NCBI RefSeq assembly: GCF_000737765.1
Contig: NZ_JPRI01000013.1
Coordinates: forward strand, 1-64,000
From: Chryseobacterium vrystaatense
GTDB taxonomy: Bacteria; Bacteroidota; Bacteroidia; Flavobacteriales; Weeksellaceae
Direction: 5' to 3'
Length of the DNA: 64,000 nucleotides
Below, piece by piece: positions 17,031 through 26,018 of this stretch. The notes under the pieces are model-generated. The model was given only the letters and a program-made list of their open reading frames with translations, ran no database searches and had not been told where the DNA came from. Positions within the stretch are counted from its first letter, which is position 1. Each line of letters begins with the position of its first letter. The position numbers were made by a program, and so were the translations under genes.

Positions 17031-19681
17031 TGAAGTATTTATGTTTATTATTCATCATATTATTTCTTAAAATCTCTGCTCAAACAGAGATAAAAGGTTT
17101 AGTATGGTCAGAAAATAAACAGGCGGTTTCAAGAGCCAATGTGATTCTTACCGATTCACAGGATAATATAATAACTTTCGTCTTTAGTGATAAAGACGGA
17201 AGTTTTTTGCTTAATACGGATAAATTCGGAAATTTTAATCTGAATATTTCTGCGATGGGCTATTTTTCTAAGAAATTCCCTGTTTCTATAATTAAAAGAG
17301 GTGAAAGCAAAAATTTTAAAACCATTATTCTTGAGACTGATAAAGTAAAAGAAATAAAGGAAGTAGTTATTAGCAGAACTTCGCCGATCAAGATTAAGAA
17401 AGACACTATAGAATATTCTGCTAAAAATTTTTCTAATGGAACAGAGCAAAATGTAGAAGATCTCTTAAAAAAACTTCCGGGAATTACTGTTCTTAGTGAT
17501 GGTAAAATAAAATTCGGAAATAAAGAGGTTTCCAGGGTGATGATAGAAAATGATGATCTTTTTGAAAGAGGTTATCAGACACTTACCCAAAATATGCCTT
17601 CCAAACCTTTAGATAAAGTTCAGGTTCTTAAAAATTATTCAAAAAATAAGCTTCTCAAAAATATTGAAGCTTCAGAAAGTATTGCCCTTAATCTTACATT
17701 AAAAGAAGATGCCAAAGGTAAGTGGTTTGGAAATGTTTTGTTAGCTTCTACAAGTTATAAAGAAGATATGCGACAGGGAAAACTCAATCTGATGAACTTT
17801 ACAAAGAGACAAAAAATCTATTTTCTTCTGAATGCCAATAATTTGGGTTTAAATGAAATGAAGGGTGTAGAATACTTAACCAATCCAAGCTCGGATAATG
17901 ATGTTGAAAATGTTGGAACCAATATTAACACACTATCAATAATTAATCTTCATCAAAAAAACTTTCAGTTTGATGATAAGCGCACTAATTTTAACAATGA
18001 TAAGTTAGTTTCACTTAATTATATTTATAATTTTAAAACCGATTGGAAATTAAAGTTTGTAACTATTTTTAATGAAATAGAAAATAGAAACTATATCAAT
18101 TCTTTTTATAAATTTAATTTTAACGGTTTAGATTTTATTAATAGTGAGGATAAAATATGGAAGCAAAATAACAGAAATATTGTTGGGAAGGTAGAACTTT
18201 CAAAAGACTTTAAAAATAACTCAAACTTACAATTCTATAATAAAGTTTCATCCTTAAATGAAAATAATAATAATATTTTTCTTTTTAATGAACAGTTGAA
18301 TAATCAAATTGGAAAGAATGAACTTTTTGCCAACGAAAATAGATTGACTTACACTAAGAAAATAGATTCATCCAAAGCTTTAGTAGCAGTAGCAAGATAT
18401 ATTTTTCAAAACCGGCCATATGATTTTACTGATGAAAATGATGTTTTTTCTCAAATACTAAACAATCCTGATGCTCAAAAAATAAATCAGATTATTGATT
18501 CTAAAATGAATTTTGGGGGATTAAAACTTTCTTATCTTAAAAAGTATGCAGAAGAACACAGCCTGGAATTACAGTTAGGAAACGAGTTCAGAAAAGATTT
18601 TTTAAGCTCAAACCTTCATATTTTTAATTCAAATAATGAAGCGATAAGTTTTGATAAATCAGAGTTTATTAATCATACAGATTATGTTCAGAATAATGTT
18701 TTTGCTCAGATTAAATATAACAAAAAAGTAAAAAATTGGAGCTATGGTTTTACCATTTTAAATCAAATGATTCATTCTGATTTAAATCAAAATAAACAGA
18801 ATGGTTTCTATGTTTCTCCGTTAGCAAATATTGGTTACCAAAACAGAAAAATAGGAAATTTTAATTTGAATGCAGGAAGGAAATTTTCCACAGTCAGTAT
18901 CAACGATGTTTATACTAACTATATCTATCAGGGAAACAGAAACTTTAAACAGAGCAATGTAAATTTTGCTGTTTTGCAAGATTGTAATTTAGGATTTAGC
19001 TACAACGTGGGAGAGCAAATGTCTCAATATCTTAATTTCAATATTAATTTTTTCAAAAGTGGAGATTATTTGTCTAATAATATGATTGTAAATCCTAATT
19101 ACACTTTTAATCAAACAATTTTGGTAAAGAATAATAGCAATTTATCTGCAAGCTTAGAATTAAGAAAATACTTAAAGCCTATAAGATCAAGATTGAGTAT
19201 TTTAAGCTCTTATATGCAATCGGGCTATGAAAATAGTGTAAATAATCAACCTTTAATAAAAACTAAATTTATCAATTGGAAGGCAGCTTTTGAAATGAAA
19301 TCAGGCTGGACAAAATTTATTAACTATGAATGCGGTTATGAATGGGCATTCAATACTATTTCTTCGAAAGTGAATTCTAACAAATACATAGATCAAAAAG
19401 GTTTTTTGAACCTTTATTTTACTATAAATTCACAGTTTAGGATTGAGTCTCTTGTAGAATATTATAAATTTGGAAATACAGCTCAAAAAACTACTCAGTT
19501 TTGGGATATTAAAGCGAACTATACTTTAAAGAAGTATAATATGAGTATTTTTATTCAGGGCAATAATCTTTTAAATTCAAACAGTATTCAGAGATACTCA
19601 ATAAATAATATAAGTGAGAGTTTATACACACAAAGACTGTTGCCACGCCATATAGTGTTAGGTATTAACAAAAATTTCTGA
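17030..19681 (+). CDS. TonB-dependent receptor-like outer membrane protein
   Basis: This 883-residue protein has a signal peptide (1-17, ending 'ISAQ') and a carboxypeptidase-like regulatory domain at about 19-100 ('EIKGLVWSENKQAVSRANV'). A plug-like region covers about 115-225 ('NVEDLLKKLPGITV'), followed by a long outer-membrane beta barrel with alternating aromatic strands and a typical C-terminal strand ending in Phe ('VLGINKNF'). It probably moves or binds a ligand linked to the GLPGLI and small secreted proteins encoded just upstream. It is the last passenger gene; the transposon end lies 36 bp after its stop. Confidence 0.85.
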   Translation: MKYLCLLFIILFLKISAQTEIKGLVWSENKQAVSRANVILTDSQDNIITFVFSDKDGSFLLNTDKFGNFNLNISAMGYFSKKFPVSIIKRGESKNFKTIILETDKVKEIKEVVISRTSPIKIKKDTIEYSAKNFSNGTEQNVEDLLKKLPGITVLSDGKIKFGNKEVSRVMIENDDLFERGYQTLTQNMPSKPLDKVQVLKNYSKNKLLKNIEASESIALNLTLKEDAKGKWFGNVLLASTSYKEDMRQGKLNLMNFTKRQKIYFLLNANNLGLNEMKGVEYLTNPSSDNDVENVGTNINTLSIINLHQKNFQFDDKRTNFNNDKLVSLNYIYNFKTDWKLKFVTIFNEIENRNYINSFYKFNFNGLDFINSEDKIWKQNNRNIVGKVELSKDFKNNSNLQFYNKVSSLNENNNNIFLFNEQLNNQIGKNELFANENRLTYTKKIDSSKALVAVARYIFQNRPYDFTDENDVFSQILNNPDAQKINQIIDSKMNFGGLKLSYLKKYAEEHSLELQLGNEFRKDFLSSNLHIFNSNNEAISFDKSEFINHTDYVQNNVFAQIKYNKKVKNWSYGFTILNQMIHSDLNQNKQNGFYVSPLANIGYQNRKIGNFNLNAGRKFSTVSINDVYTNYIYQGNRNFKQSNVNFAVLQDCNLGFSYNVGEQMSQYLNFNINFFKSGDYLSNNMIVNPNYTFNQTILVKNNSNLSASLELRKYLKPIRSRLSILSSYMQSGYENSVNNQPLIKTKFINWKAAFEMKSGWTKFINYECGYEWAFNTISSKVNSNKYIDQKGFLNLYFTINSQFRIESLVEYYKFGNTAQKTTQFWDIKANYTLKKYNMSIFIQGNNLLNSNSIQRYSINNISESLYTQRLLPRHIVLGINKNF

Positions 19682-19716
19682 TTAATATATAAAATCTATT
19701 CAAAGCAAAAAATATG

Positions 19717-19766
19717 ATAGATTTTATCCTTAACCCTGTTTTTTTTACTTTTCGTCGACTGACCCC
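19717..19766. repeat. right terminal inverted repeat of the Tn3-family element
   Basis: It ends in GTCGACTGACCCC, the complement of the left end apart from one base (position 7 from the tip). Confidence 0.93.
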
Positions 19767-19953
19767 TAACTAAAAAAAAATCTCTCGATTTAAGATAAAG
19801 TTTATTATCTCTTTGGACTTTTTTAAATTATCTATGACTTTTTATATCTATACACTAACTTTCCTTTTATATTAAACTTTAAAATGTCTTTATATATAAC
19901 TTTTAGGAGTGTCGCAAAGCCTTTATTTATGGGGTTTCACAGGTTTTTTGACA

Positions 19954-20296
19954 CCATACATTCAGCAAATAAACTTCATACATTCAGCAAATACACTTCA
20001 AACATTCAGCAAAAAAGGCTAATTATCACACCAAACATTCAGCACAAAAAAATCACTTTTACGGGAAGCTGTAAGCCTTTTGTATTCATAGCATTGGAAC
20101 GGTTCTAAAAATATTGAGTTATACCTCAAACATTCAGCAAACTATTAAATATTTTAACACATTTTAAGAAAAAGTTATACTTTACACCAAACATTCAGCA
20201 ATTGCACACCAAACATTCAGCAAAAAAACTTCAAACATTCAGCAAAGTATTCTGTCAAAAAACATGATTAAGAAAAAACACACCAAACATTCAGCA
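19954..20296 (+). repeat. second iteron array (nine copies of CAAACATTCAGCA)
   Basis: The core ACATTCAGCA occurs nine times, near 19957, 19979, 20002, 20034, 20129, 20190, 20212, 20234 and 20287. Several copies are 22-23 bp apart. The preceding bases are usually CACCAA or TTCAA. The last copy ends exactly at the stop of the truncated minus-strand gene, the same arrangement as the first replicon. This is an iteron origin unrelated in sequence to the one at 7.2 kb. Confidence 0.9.
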
Positions 20297-20651
20297 TTAT
20301 TCTGAGGTAATAACTTTAGGATATCCTTTCGGAAAATTCTTGAAATTCGAGGTTTTTTCATAACTCTTTTGAATTTCTTCCTGCCATCTTGCTAAAAATT
20401 TAAGCCCTGTAATGTCAGTCATTTTCATTTCTTCCTTTTTTATAACTTTTTTCAAGTTATTATAGGCATCCTCCATTAACTCTTTATCTAAAACGCTGTT
20501 TAAATAAATTGTCTCAATATGTTCCAAACTATCTTTGTCAACTTTATGCCTACGCTGTAAATAATTAATCGAATATTTTACTTTGACTTTATAAGTGTTT
20601 TCAGGTTTTAAATTCCCTATTACTTTATTTGATTTAACGTGGAAAAGACGG
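20297..20651 (-). pseudogene. C-terminal fragment of a probable replication initiator, cut by IS21
   Basis: About 115 native residues remain, from 'HVKSNKVIGNLKPENTYKV' to '...FPKGYPKVITSE'. Residues read further upstream in the same frame are translated from the IS21 terminal repeats, so the frame is chimeric. The fragment is basic and helical. Its stop abuts the ninth iteron, as for the RepB gene at 7339, so it is most likely the tail of a rep gene. Family membership cannot be proved from this piece. The N-terminal half is not found on the other side of the IS. Confidence 0.6.
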
Positions 20652-20819
20652 TCAAATTGACCACCTAATTTCGGAGTAAATTGACCACTGATTTCGGAGC
20701 AAAGTGACCACCACTTTCCGGTCCAAAATGACCACCTGTTATCTGGGTTATATTTGAGATAAAAACGACTTGATTTTTTCATGATGTTAGCGTCATACAT
20801 TCGTTAAAAAAAGCGGATC

Positions 20820-22370
20820 ATGGCAAATAAAATAACAGACATGAGTAAAATTAGAAAAGTCATAAAATTCTACAGCAATGGAAAGAGCAAGTTATTTATA
20901 AGCAGCTATTTATCCCTTTCCAGAAATACCGTTAAGAAATACATCTCGTTATACGAGATTCTGGGCTTAAACCTTGATGCGATCAATGCCAAGACAGATG
21001 CCGAGCTGGAACTTTTGTTTTCCAATACCACCGTGGAGTCCATCAGCCCCAAACTACAGTCCCTGTACGATTTTTTCCCAAAGATGGAACGTGAGCTCAA
21101 AAAGGTAGGAATCACTATCCATCATATGTGGGAGCAATATCTTGTACTGCATCCTGATGGTTTTCAGAGTTCACAGTTCCGGCATCATTACAAGATTTGG
21201 GGCAAGCGTGTGAACCCGGTGATGCATATGAATCACAAATCCGGTGATAAGATGTACGTCGATTATGCAGGAAAAACACTCTCCATTATTGATAAGGAAA
21301 GCGGGGAGCTTAAAGAAGTTCAGTTTTTTGTAGCTATTCTGGGAGCAAGCCAGTACACGTATGCTGAAGCCTCTATGAGCCAGCAGAAGGAAGATTTTAT
21401 ACGATCTGTAGAAAATGCCATCCGCTTTTTTGAAGGCACACCAGCAGCGATCGTTCCTGATAATTTAAAATCCGCAGTGATCAAAAGCAGCCGTTTTGAA
21501 CCCACCATCAACGAGACCCTTGCCGATCTGGCTGAACATTATGAAACGACCATCCTGCCTGCCAGGGCTTACAAGCCGAGAGATAAATCCTTGGTAGAGG
21601 GAGCGGTAAAGATCCTGTACAGAAGAATCTACGCCAACCTTCAACAGGGATCCTGCGGCCTGGATGAACTAAATAGTGAGATCTGGGATCTGTTGGACTC
21701 CCATAACAAACGCAAGCTCACAGGACGTCCTTACTCCCGCTACGAGCTGTTCTTAGAGGACGAGAAGCAGCAGCTGCGCCCACTGCCCGAGCGTCGTTTT
21801 GAGATCAGGTACCAATCCTTTGCAACAGTGATGCAGAACGGGCACGTACAGTTGAGCCGGGATAAGAACTACTACAGTGTTCCTTACCAGTATATCAAGA
21901 AGAAGATCAAGATCCTATATACATCTTCCACCGTGGAGATCTACTACAAATACAACAGAATCGCGATGCACAGACGCAATTACAAGCCTTATGTCTACAC
22001 GACCATTACAGAACATTTAGCCAGCACCCACCAGTTCGTTGCTGGATGGAGTGCTGCCCGCTTTATCGATTGGGCCAACAGTATTGATACTGCAGTGGGA
22101 GAATATATCCTCCAAATTATCGACAGTCGGAATCATCCCGAGCAGGCTTACAAAAGCTGCCTGGGAATCCTGAACTTCGAAAAAAAAGTAGGCAGGGAAC
22201 GATTGATTGGTGCCTGTAAACGGGCATTGGATTTTAAGATCTACAGCTTTAAGACCGTGCAGAAGATATTGGAGAACAATCTGGATCAGATGATCGATCC
22301 GGAAAAAGAAGAAAAGGAGCAGGAGCTGCCTGATCACGGCAACATCAGAGGAAAACAATATTATCATTAA
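20820..22370 (+). CDS. istA: IS21-family transposase IstA
   Basis: This 516-residue protein has an N-terminal helix-turn-helix ('LSLSRNTVKKYI', about 31-42) and an rve integrase core. The DDE triad is Asp148 in 'KMYVDYAGKT', Asp214 in 'AIVPDNLKSA' and Glu260 in 'PRDKSLVEGAV'. A beta-barrel-like C-terminal domain follows. It cuts and joins the IS ends, with the helper ATPase encoded 11 bp downstream. It is full length with all catalytic residues. Its GC content is visibly higher than that of the surrounding genes, consistent with recent arrival. Confidence 0.95.
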   Translation: MANKITDMSKIRKVIKFYSNGKSKLFISSYLSLSRNTVKKYISLYEILGLNLDAINAKTDAELELLFSNTTVESISPKLQSLYDFFPKMERELKKVGITIHHMWEQYLVLHPDGFQSSQFRHHYKIWGKRVNPVMHMNHKSGDKMYVDYAGKTLSIIDKESGELKEVQFFVAILGASQYTYAEASMSQQKEDFIRSVENAIRFFEGTPAAIVPDNLKSAVIKSSRFEPTINETLADLAEHYETTILPARAYKPRDKSLVEGAVKILYRRIYANLQQGSCGLDELNSEIWDLLDSHNKRKLTGRPYSRYELFLEDEKQQLRPLPERRFEIRYQSFATVMQNGHVQLSRDKNYYSVPYQYIKKKIKILYTSSTVEIYYKYNRIAMHRRNYKPYVYTTITEHLASTHQFVAGWSAARFIDWANSIDTAVGEYILQIIDSRNHPEQAYKSCLGILNFEKKVGRERLIGACKRALDFKIYSFKTVQKILENNLDQMIDPEKEEKEQELPDHGNIRGKQYYH

Positions 22371-22381
22371 TACCAACAGTT

Positions 22382-23119
22382 ATGAACGAACCGACAGTGA
22401 GCAAAATGAAGCAAATGAAGCTTTACGGCATGCACAATGCCTTTAAGACCGCTATTGAAAGCGGAAGGACAGACCATTATACCCTCGACCAGTTTGTATC
22501 GATGCTCATCGATGCCGAATGGGATGAGAGGCACAACAGGCGCATAGAGCGAAGCATCAAAAATGCAAAGTTCCATTACAAGTCCAGTATTGAAAGTGTC
22601 AACTTCGATGACACCCGCAATCTCGACCGTAATCTGGTAATGCGTCTTGCAGGATGTGAGTTCGTAGAAAAAAATGAGAACATCCTGATCACAGGAAGTA
22701 CAGGTGTGGGTAAAAGTTACCTGGGAACTGCGTTGGGCTACCAGGCCTGTATCGAAGGCTTCAAGGTCAGTTATTTTAATACTTCCAAGCTGTTTGCCAA
22801 ATTAAAAATGGCAAAAGCAGACGGGTCATACCTGCGCGAACTAGCAAAAATACAAAGACAGGATGTGATCATCCTTGATGATTTTGGTCTTCAGGCTTTG
22901 GATAGTGCCAACAGGATAACCCTTCTGGAGATCATAGAAGACCGTCACAACAACGGATCCATCATTGTAACATCGCAGATCCCGGTGCAGGGCTGGTATG
23001 ACATTATTGGTGAAAAGACCATTGCTGATGCTATTCTGGACAGACTTATCCATCAGTCTCACCGCCTGGAACTCCAGGGCGAATCTATGAGAAAAAAGAG
23101 AGGAGTTAACAGGGAGTAA
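22382..23119 (+). CDS. istB: IS21 helper ATPase IstB
   Basis: This 245-residue DnaC-like AAA+ ATPase has Walker A 'GSTGVGKSYLG' at about 106-116 and Walker B 'DVIILDDFG' at about 160-168. An N-terminal IstB-specific helical region occupies about 1-80. It binds target DNA and delivers it to IstA. It is co-transcribed with istA (11-bp gap) and complete. Confidence 0.95.
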   Translation: MNEPTVSKMKQMKLYGMHNAFKTAIESGRTDHYTLDQFVSMLIDAEWDERHNRRIERSIKNAKFHYKSSIESVNFDDTRNLDRNLVMRLAGCEFVEKNENILITGSTGVGKSYLGTALGYQACIEGFKVSYFNTSKLFAKLKMAKADGSYLRELAKIQRQDVIILDDFGLQALDSANRITLLEIIEDRHNNGSIIVTSQIPVQGWYDIIGEKTIADAILDRLIHQSHRLELQGESMRKKRGVNRE

Positions 23120-23347
23120 TTATTTATTATATTTGAATACTAATTGACACATGAAAAACAAGAGTTTTTATCAAAATTAAGGGTGGTCAATTTAAACCGA
23201 AATTACCTGGTCACTTTGAATTGAAATTGGGTGGTCAATATCACCGGAATTTACAAAACACAGCCACGCACAGCCATTGACCGCCACATTCTTATAGCCA
23301 CTCCATAGAGCTTTTAAATTCACGCCCGAACATTAAAACTTAAAATA

Positions 23348-25341
23348 ATGCAGGGAGAAGACGATTTAAGAGGGCTTGCCAAGATAATGGCTTTTATGCG
23401 GGCAGTCAGTATTCTTTTGGTGCTGATGCACCTTTATTGGTTTTGTTACGGTTTCTTTTTAGAACGCGGCTGGACGTTGGAAGTAATCAACAAGATACTA
23501 GGCAATTTCGACAGAACGGCGGGCTTGTTTTCACATACCTTATATACCAAAGTATTCGCTTTGGTTTTGTTGGCTTTGAGTTGCTTAGGAACAAAGGGCG
23601 TAAAGAATGAGAAGATAACCTGGTCTAAAATTTATGTGGCTTTGGGTGTTGGCTTTGTGCTATTCTTCCTGAACACACCGTTGTTAAAGCTATCCCCGGT
23701 AATAGGCACATTTCTGTATATCCTTACTATCTCATTAGGGTATATCGCCTTGTTGATGGCAGGCGTATGGATGAGCCGATTGCTCCGTACTAACCTAATG
23801 GATGATGTTTTTAATAATGAGAACGAGAGCTTTCAGCAAGAAACAAAGCTGATGGAAAATGAATATTCCGTTAACCTACCACCAAATTTTACTACAAAGG
23901 AAAATGGAACAACGGTTGGATAAACATCGTAAATCCTTTCAGGGCATCAATCGTGTTGGGTACTCCGGGTTCCGGAAAATCGTATGCAATCGTAAACAAT
24001 TACATCAAGCAACAGATAGAGAAAGGCTTCAGTATGTACATCTACGATTTCAAGTTTGATGACCTTTCAACCATTGCCTACAATCATTTACTAAAGCATC
24101 GGGATAAGTACAAAGTTCAGCCCAAATTTTACGTCATTAACTTTGACGACCCACGTAAGAGCCACCGTTGCAATCCACTCAATCCCGACTTTATGACGGA
24201 CATTTCAGATGCTTACGAAGCAGCATATACCATAATGCTAAACCTCAACAGGTCGTGGATACAAAAGCAAGGGGATTTTTTCGTGGAAAGCCCAATTATT
24301 CTTTTGGCTGCTATTATTTGGTATCTGAAAATCTATGAGGATGGCAAGTATTGTACATTTCCTCACGCTATTGAATTACTGAACAAAAAGTATTCGGACG
24401 TATTTACTATTTTGACATCATATCCTGATTTAGAAAACTACCTATCGCCCTTTATGGATGCGTGGCAAAGTGGCGCACAAGACCAGTTGCAAGGACAAAT
24501 AGCATCGGCTAAAATTCCGTTGTCAAGAATGATCTCTCCACAATTGTACTGGGTAATGACAGGCGATGATTTTTCTTTAGACATCAACAATCCAAAAGAA
24601 CCAAAAATACTTTGTGTAGGAAACAATCCCGACCGACAAAACATCTACTCCGCAGCATTGGGATTGTACAATTCCAGAATTGTAAAGCTCATCAACAAAA
24701 AAGGGCAATTAAAAAGTTCGGTTATCATAGATGAGTTGCCAACAATCTACTTCAGAGGGCTGGATAACCTTATTGCAACCGCCCGTAGCAATAAAGTAGC
24801 AGTTTGTCTGGGCTTTCAGGATTTCTCTCAATTGATACGGGATTACGGAGACAAGGAAGCTAAAGTTATCCAAAATACTGTAGGTAATATTTTTAGTGGT
24901 CAGGTTGTTGGCGAAACGGCAAAAAGCCTTTCGGAACGGTTCGGAAAAGTATTGCAAAAACGCCAGAGTTTGACCATTAACCGAAATGATAAATCAACTT
25001 CTATTTCTACGCAATTGGATAGTCTGATACCTGCATCCAAAATCTCAACATTGACACAAGGTATGTTTGTCGGTTCTGTATCGGATAACTTCGATGAACG
25101 TATCGAGCAAAAGATATTTCACGCTGAAATAGTAGTAGATAATGAAAAGGTAGCTACCGAAACCGAAGCCTATCAAAAGATACCGCAAATCTTGTCTTTT
25201 GTAAATGAGCAGGGCGAGGATAAAATGAAGCAGGAAATTGAGAGTAATTACAAGCAGATAAAATCAGACATCCTGAATGTTGTTAAAAACGAAATTGAAC
25301 GCATTAAGAATGACCCAAACTTACAGCATTTGGTTCAATAG
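23348..25341 (+). pseudogene. TraG/MobC-type conjugation coupling ATPase, frameshifted
   Basis: Two frames together encode one coupling protein of about 664 residues. The first part (23348-23923) has the N-terminal YWFCY domain ('LYWFCYGFF' near residue 29) with four membrane segments. The second part (from about 23881 in the shifted frame) reads 'KWNNGWINIVNPFRASIVLG', then Walker A 'GTPGSGKSYAI' and the rest of the VirD4/TraG ATPase to 25341. Restoring one base near 23878-23884 rejoins the frames as '...LPTKFYYKGKW'. It belongs to the type IV coupling proteins of Bacteroidota conjugative transposons, linking relaxosome to channel. No other tra genes are nearby. It could also be a sequencing error at one position. 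Confidence 0.85.
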
Positions 25342-25657
25342 AAGCGCAATTTAACAAGACATAACAGAAATATCTTAAAGACAAACACTGGCACGGAAAA
25401 ATTTTAGCCAACCCAAATTTGGCACATTTGATTTTTGTTGAAATGTCTTATTAACACTTAAAAAGACATAAGTGTCAATTAATCGTTTGAATCATAAAGA
25501 CATATAAAAATAGATATGGAATTAAATAAAAATAAATCTGTTAATACTTCGCATTTTGTAAGTGACATCAGATCAACTAACACCCACCTTACAATGTGCT
25601 ATTTTTTCCAACGTATCCAGCACATAGAAACTTCACATTAAAAAAAGCATAAAAAAA
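25342..25657. other. gap between traG remnant and ilv leader
   Basis: No gene is seen. There are several GACATA/TGTC motifs near 25361-25510 and a short hairpin GCCAA...TTGGC at about 25409-25425. The DNA is AT-rich and the end of the stretch leads into the ilv promoter. Confidence 0.4.
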
Positions 25658-25688
25658 TTGTGGGTGTAAAAATTACTAGCTATATTTG
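25658..25688 (+). promoter_or_regulatory. promoter of the ilv operon
   Basis: TTG at 25658-25660 and TATATTTG at 25681-25688 with 20 bp between fit the Bacteroidota -33/-7 promoter pattern (TTTG...TAnnTTTG). The -7 box is 21 bp before the first leader peptide. Confidence 0.65.
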
Positions 25689-25708
25689 CACTTGAAAACA
25701 GAAAAAAA

Positions 25709-25777
25709 ATGTACAATTCAATTATTATTTCTTCTATTATTATTGCGGGTGTGATTTCACATACCGGGGAGGAATAA
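25709..25777 (+). CDS. ilv leader peptide 1 (Ile-rich)
   Basis: A 22-residue leader frame begins 'MYNSIIISSIIIAGVIS' and ends 'HTGEE'. It has seven Ile codons (two runs of three plus one) and one Val. A rho-independent terminator follows 28 bp later. This is the classic layout of ribosome-mediated attenuation: when charged tRNA-Ile is scarce the ribosome stalls on the Ile runs and termination is relieved, letting transcription reach ilvE. The assignment rests on codon content, position and the terminator. Confidence 0.85.
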   Translation: MYNSIIISSIIIAGVISHTGEE

Positions 25778-25805
25778 TTTTGATATAATCTAAAAGATAT
25801 ATTTG

Positions 25806-25837
25806 AAAGCCTCCCGAGAAATCAGGAGGCTTTTTTT
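25806..25837 (+). terminator. attenuator terminator 1
   Basis: AAAGCCTCC (25806-25814) pairs with GGAGGCTTT (25825-25833), followed by a run of seven T. It lies right after leader peptide 1. Confidence 0.9.
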
Positions 25838-25863
25838 ATTGACATTAAACTAAAAAGAACAAA

Positions 25864-25920
25864 ATGAAATCATATAACAACACTATTATTATCAGCATTA
25901 TTATTAGCTCGCCACCGTGA
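25864..25920 (+). CDS. ilv leader peptide 2 (Ile-rich)
   Basis: An 18-residue frame, MKSYNNTIIISIIISSPP, has six Ile codons in two runs of three. It starts 27 bp after the first attenuator and is followed by its own terminator. It repeats the control logic of leader 1 but has an unrelated flanking sequence, so the operon has two attenuators in series. Confidence 0.82.
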   Translation: MKSYNNTIIISIIISSPP

Positions 25921-25945
25921 GAGATGCTGCTTTATGCCAAATTGT

Positions 25946-25977
25946 AAGCCTTTCTCATTTCGGGAAAGGCTTTTTTT
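25946..25977 (+). terminator. attenuator terminator 2
   Basis: AAGCCTTTC (25946-25954) pairs with GAAAGGCTT (25964-25972), followed by a T-run, about 40 bp before ilvE. Confidence 0.9.
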
Positions 25978-26018
25978 ATTCCCAAAAATCAATTATCAAC
26001 TCAATAAAAAAAATAAAT

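Larger units (their letters stand above)
11970..19766. mobile_element. Tn3-family transposon with passenger genes (7.8 kb)
   Basis: This element is bounded by 50-bp inverted repeats starting GGGGTC, the Tn3-family end, which differ at one base. It contains a serine resolvase and a Tn3 transposase, divergently arranged with a short resolution region between them. A three-gene passenger operon follows (small secreted protein, GLPGLI protein, TonB receptor). The 5-bp flanks differ (ATTTA at left, TAACT at right), so there is no target duplication. This points to a deletion or recombination after insertion. Confidence 0.92.
20652..23243. mobile_element. IS21-family insertion sequence
   Basis: It contains istA and istB and is bordered by multiple related subterminal repeats of the type AAATTGACCACC(T/C)AATTTC. 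On the left these lie near 20652-20740; on the right, inverted, near 23176-23243. This multi-repeat end structure is typical of IS21. The exact tips are my best estimate. I could not find a matching target duplication, consistent with rearrangement of the flanks. Confidence 0.85.

Noticed and set aside
19954..20296. CRISPR-like reading of the repeated ACATTCAGCA units
   Set aside because: The units are too short and irregularly spaced, spacers are not uniform, and no cas genes are present. Position against the rep stop fits iterons.
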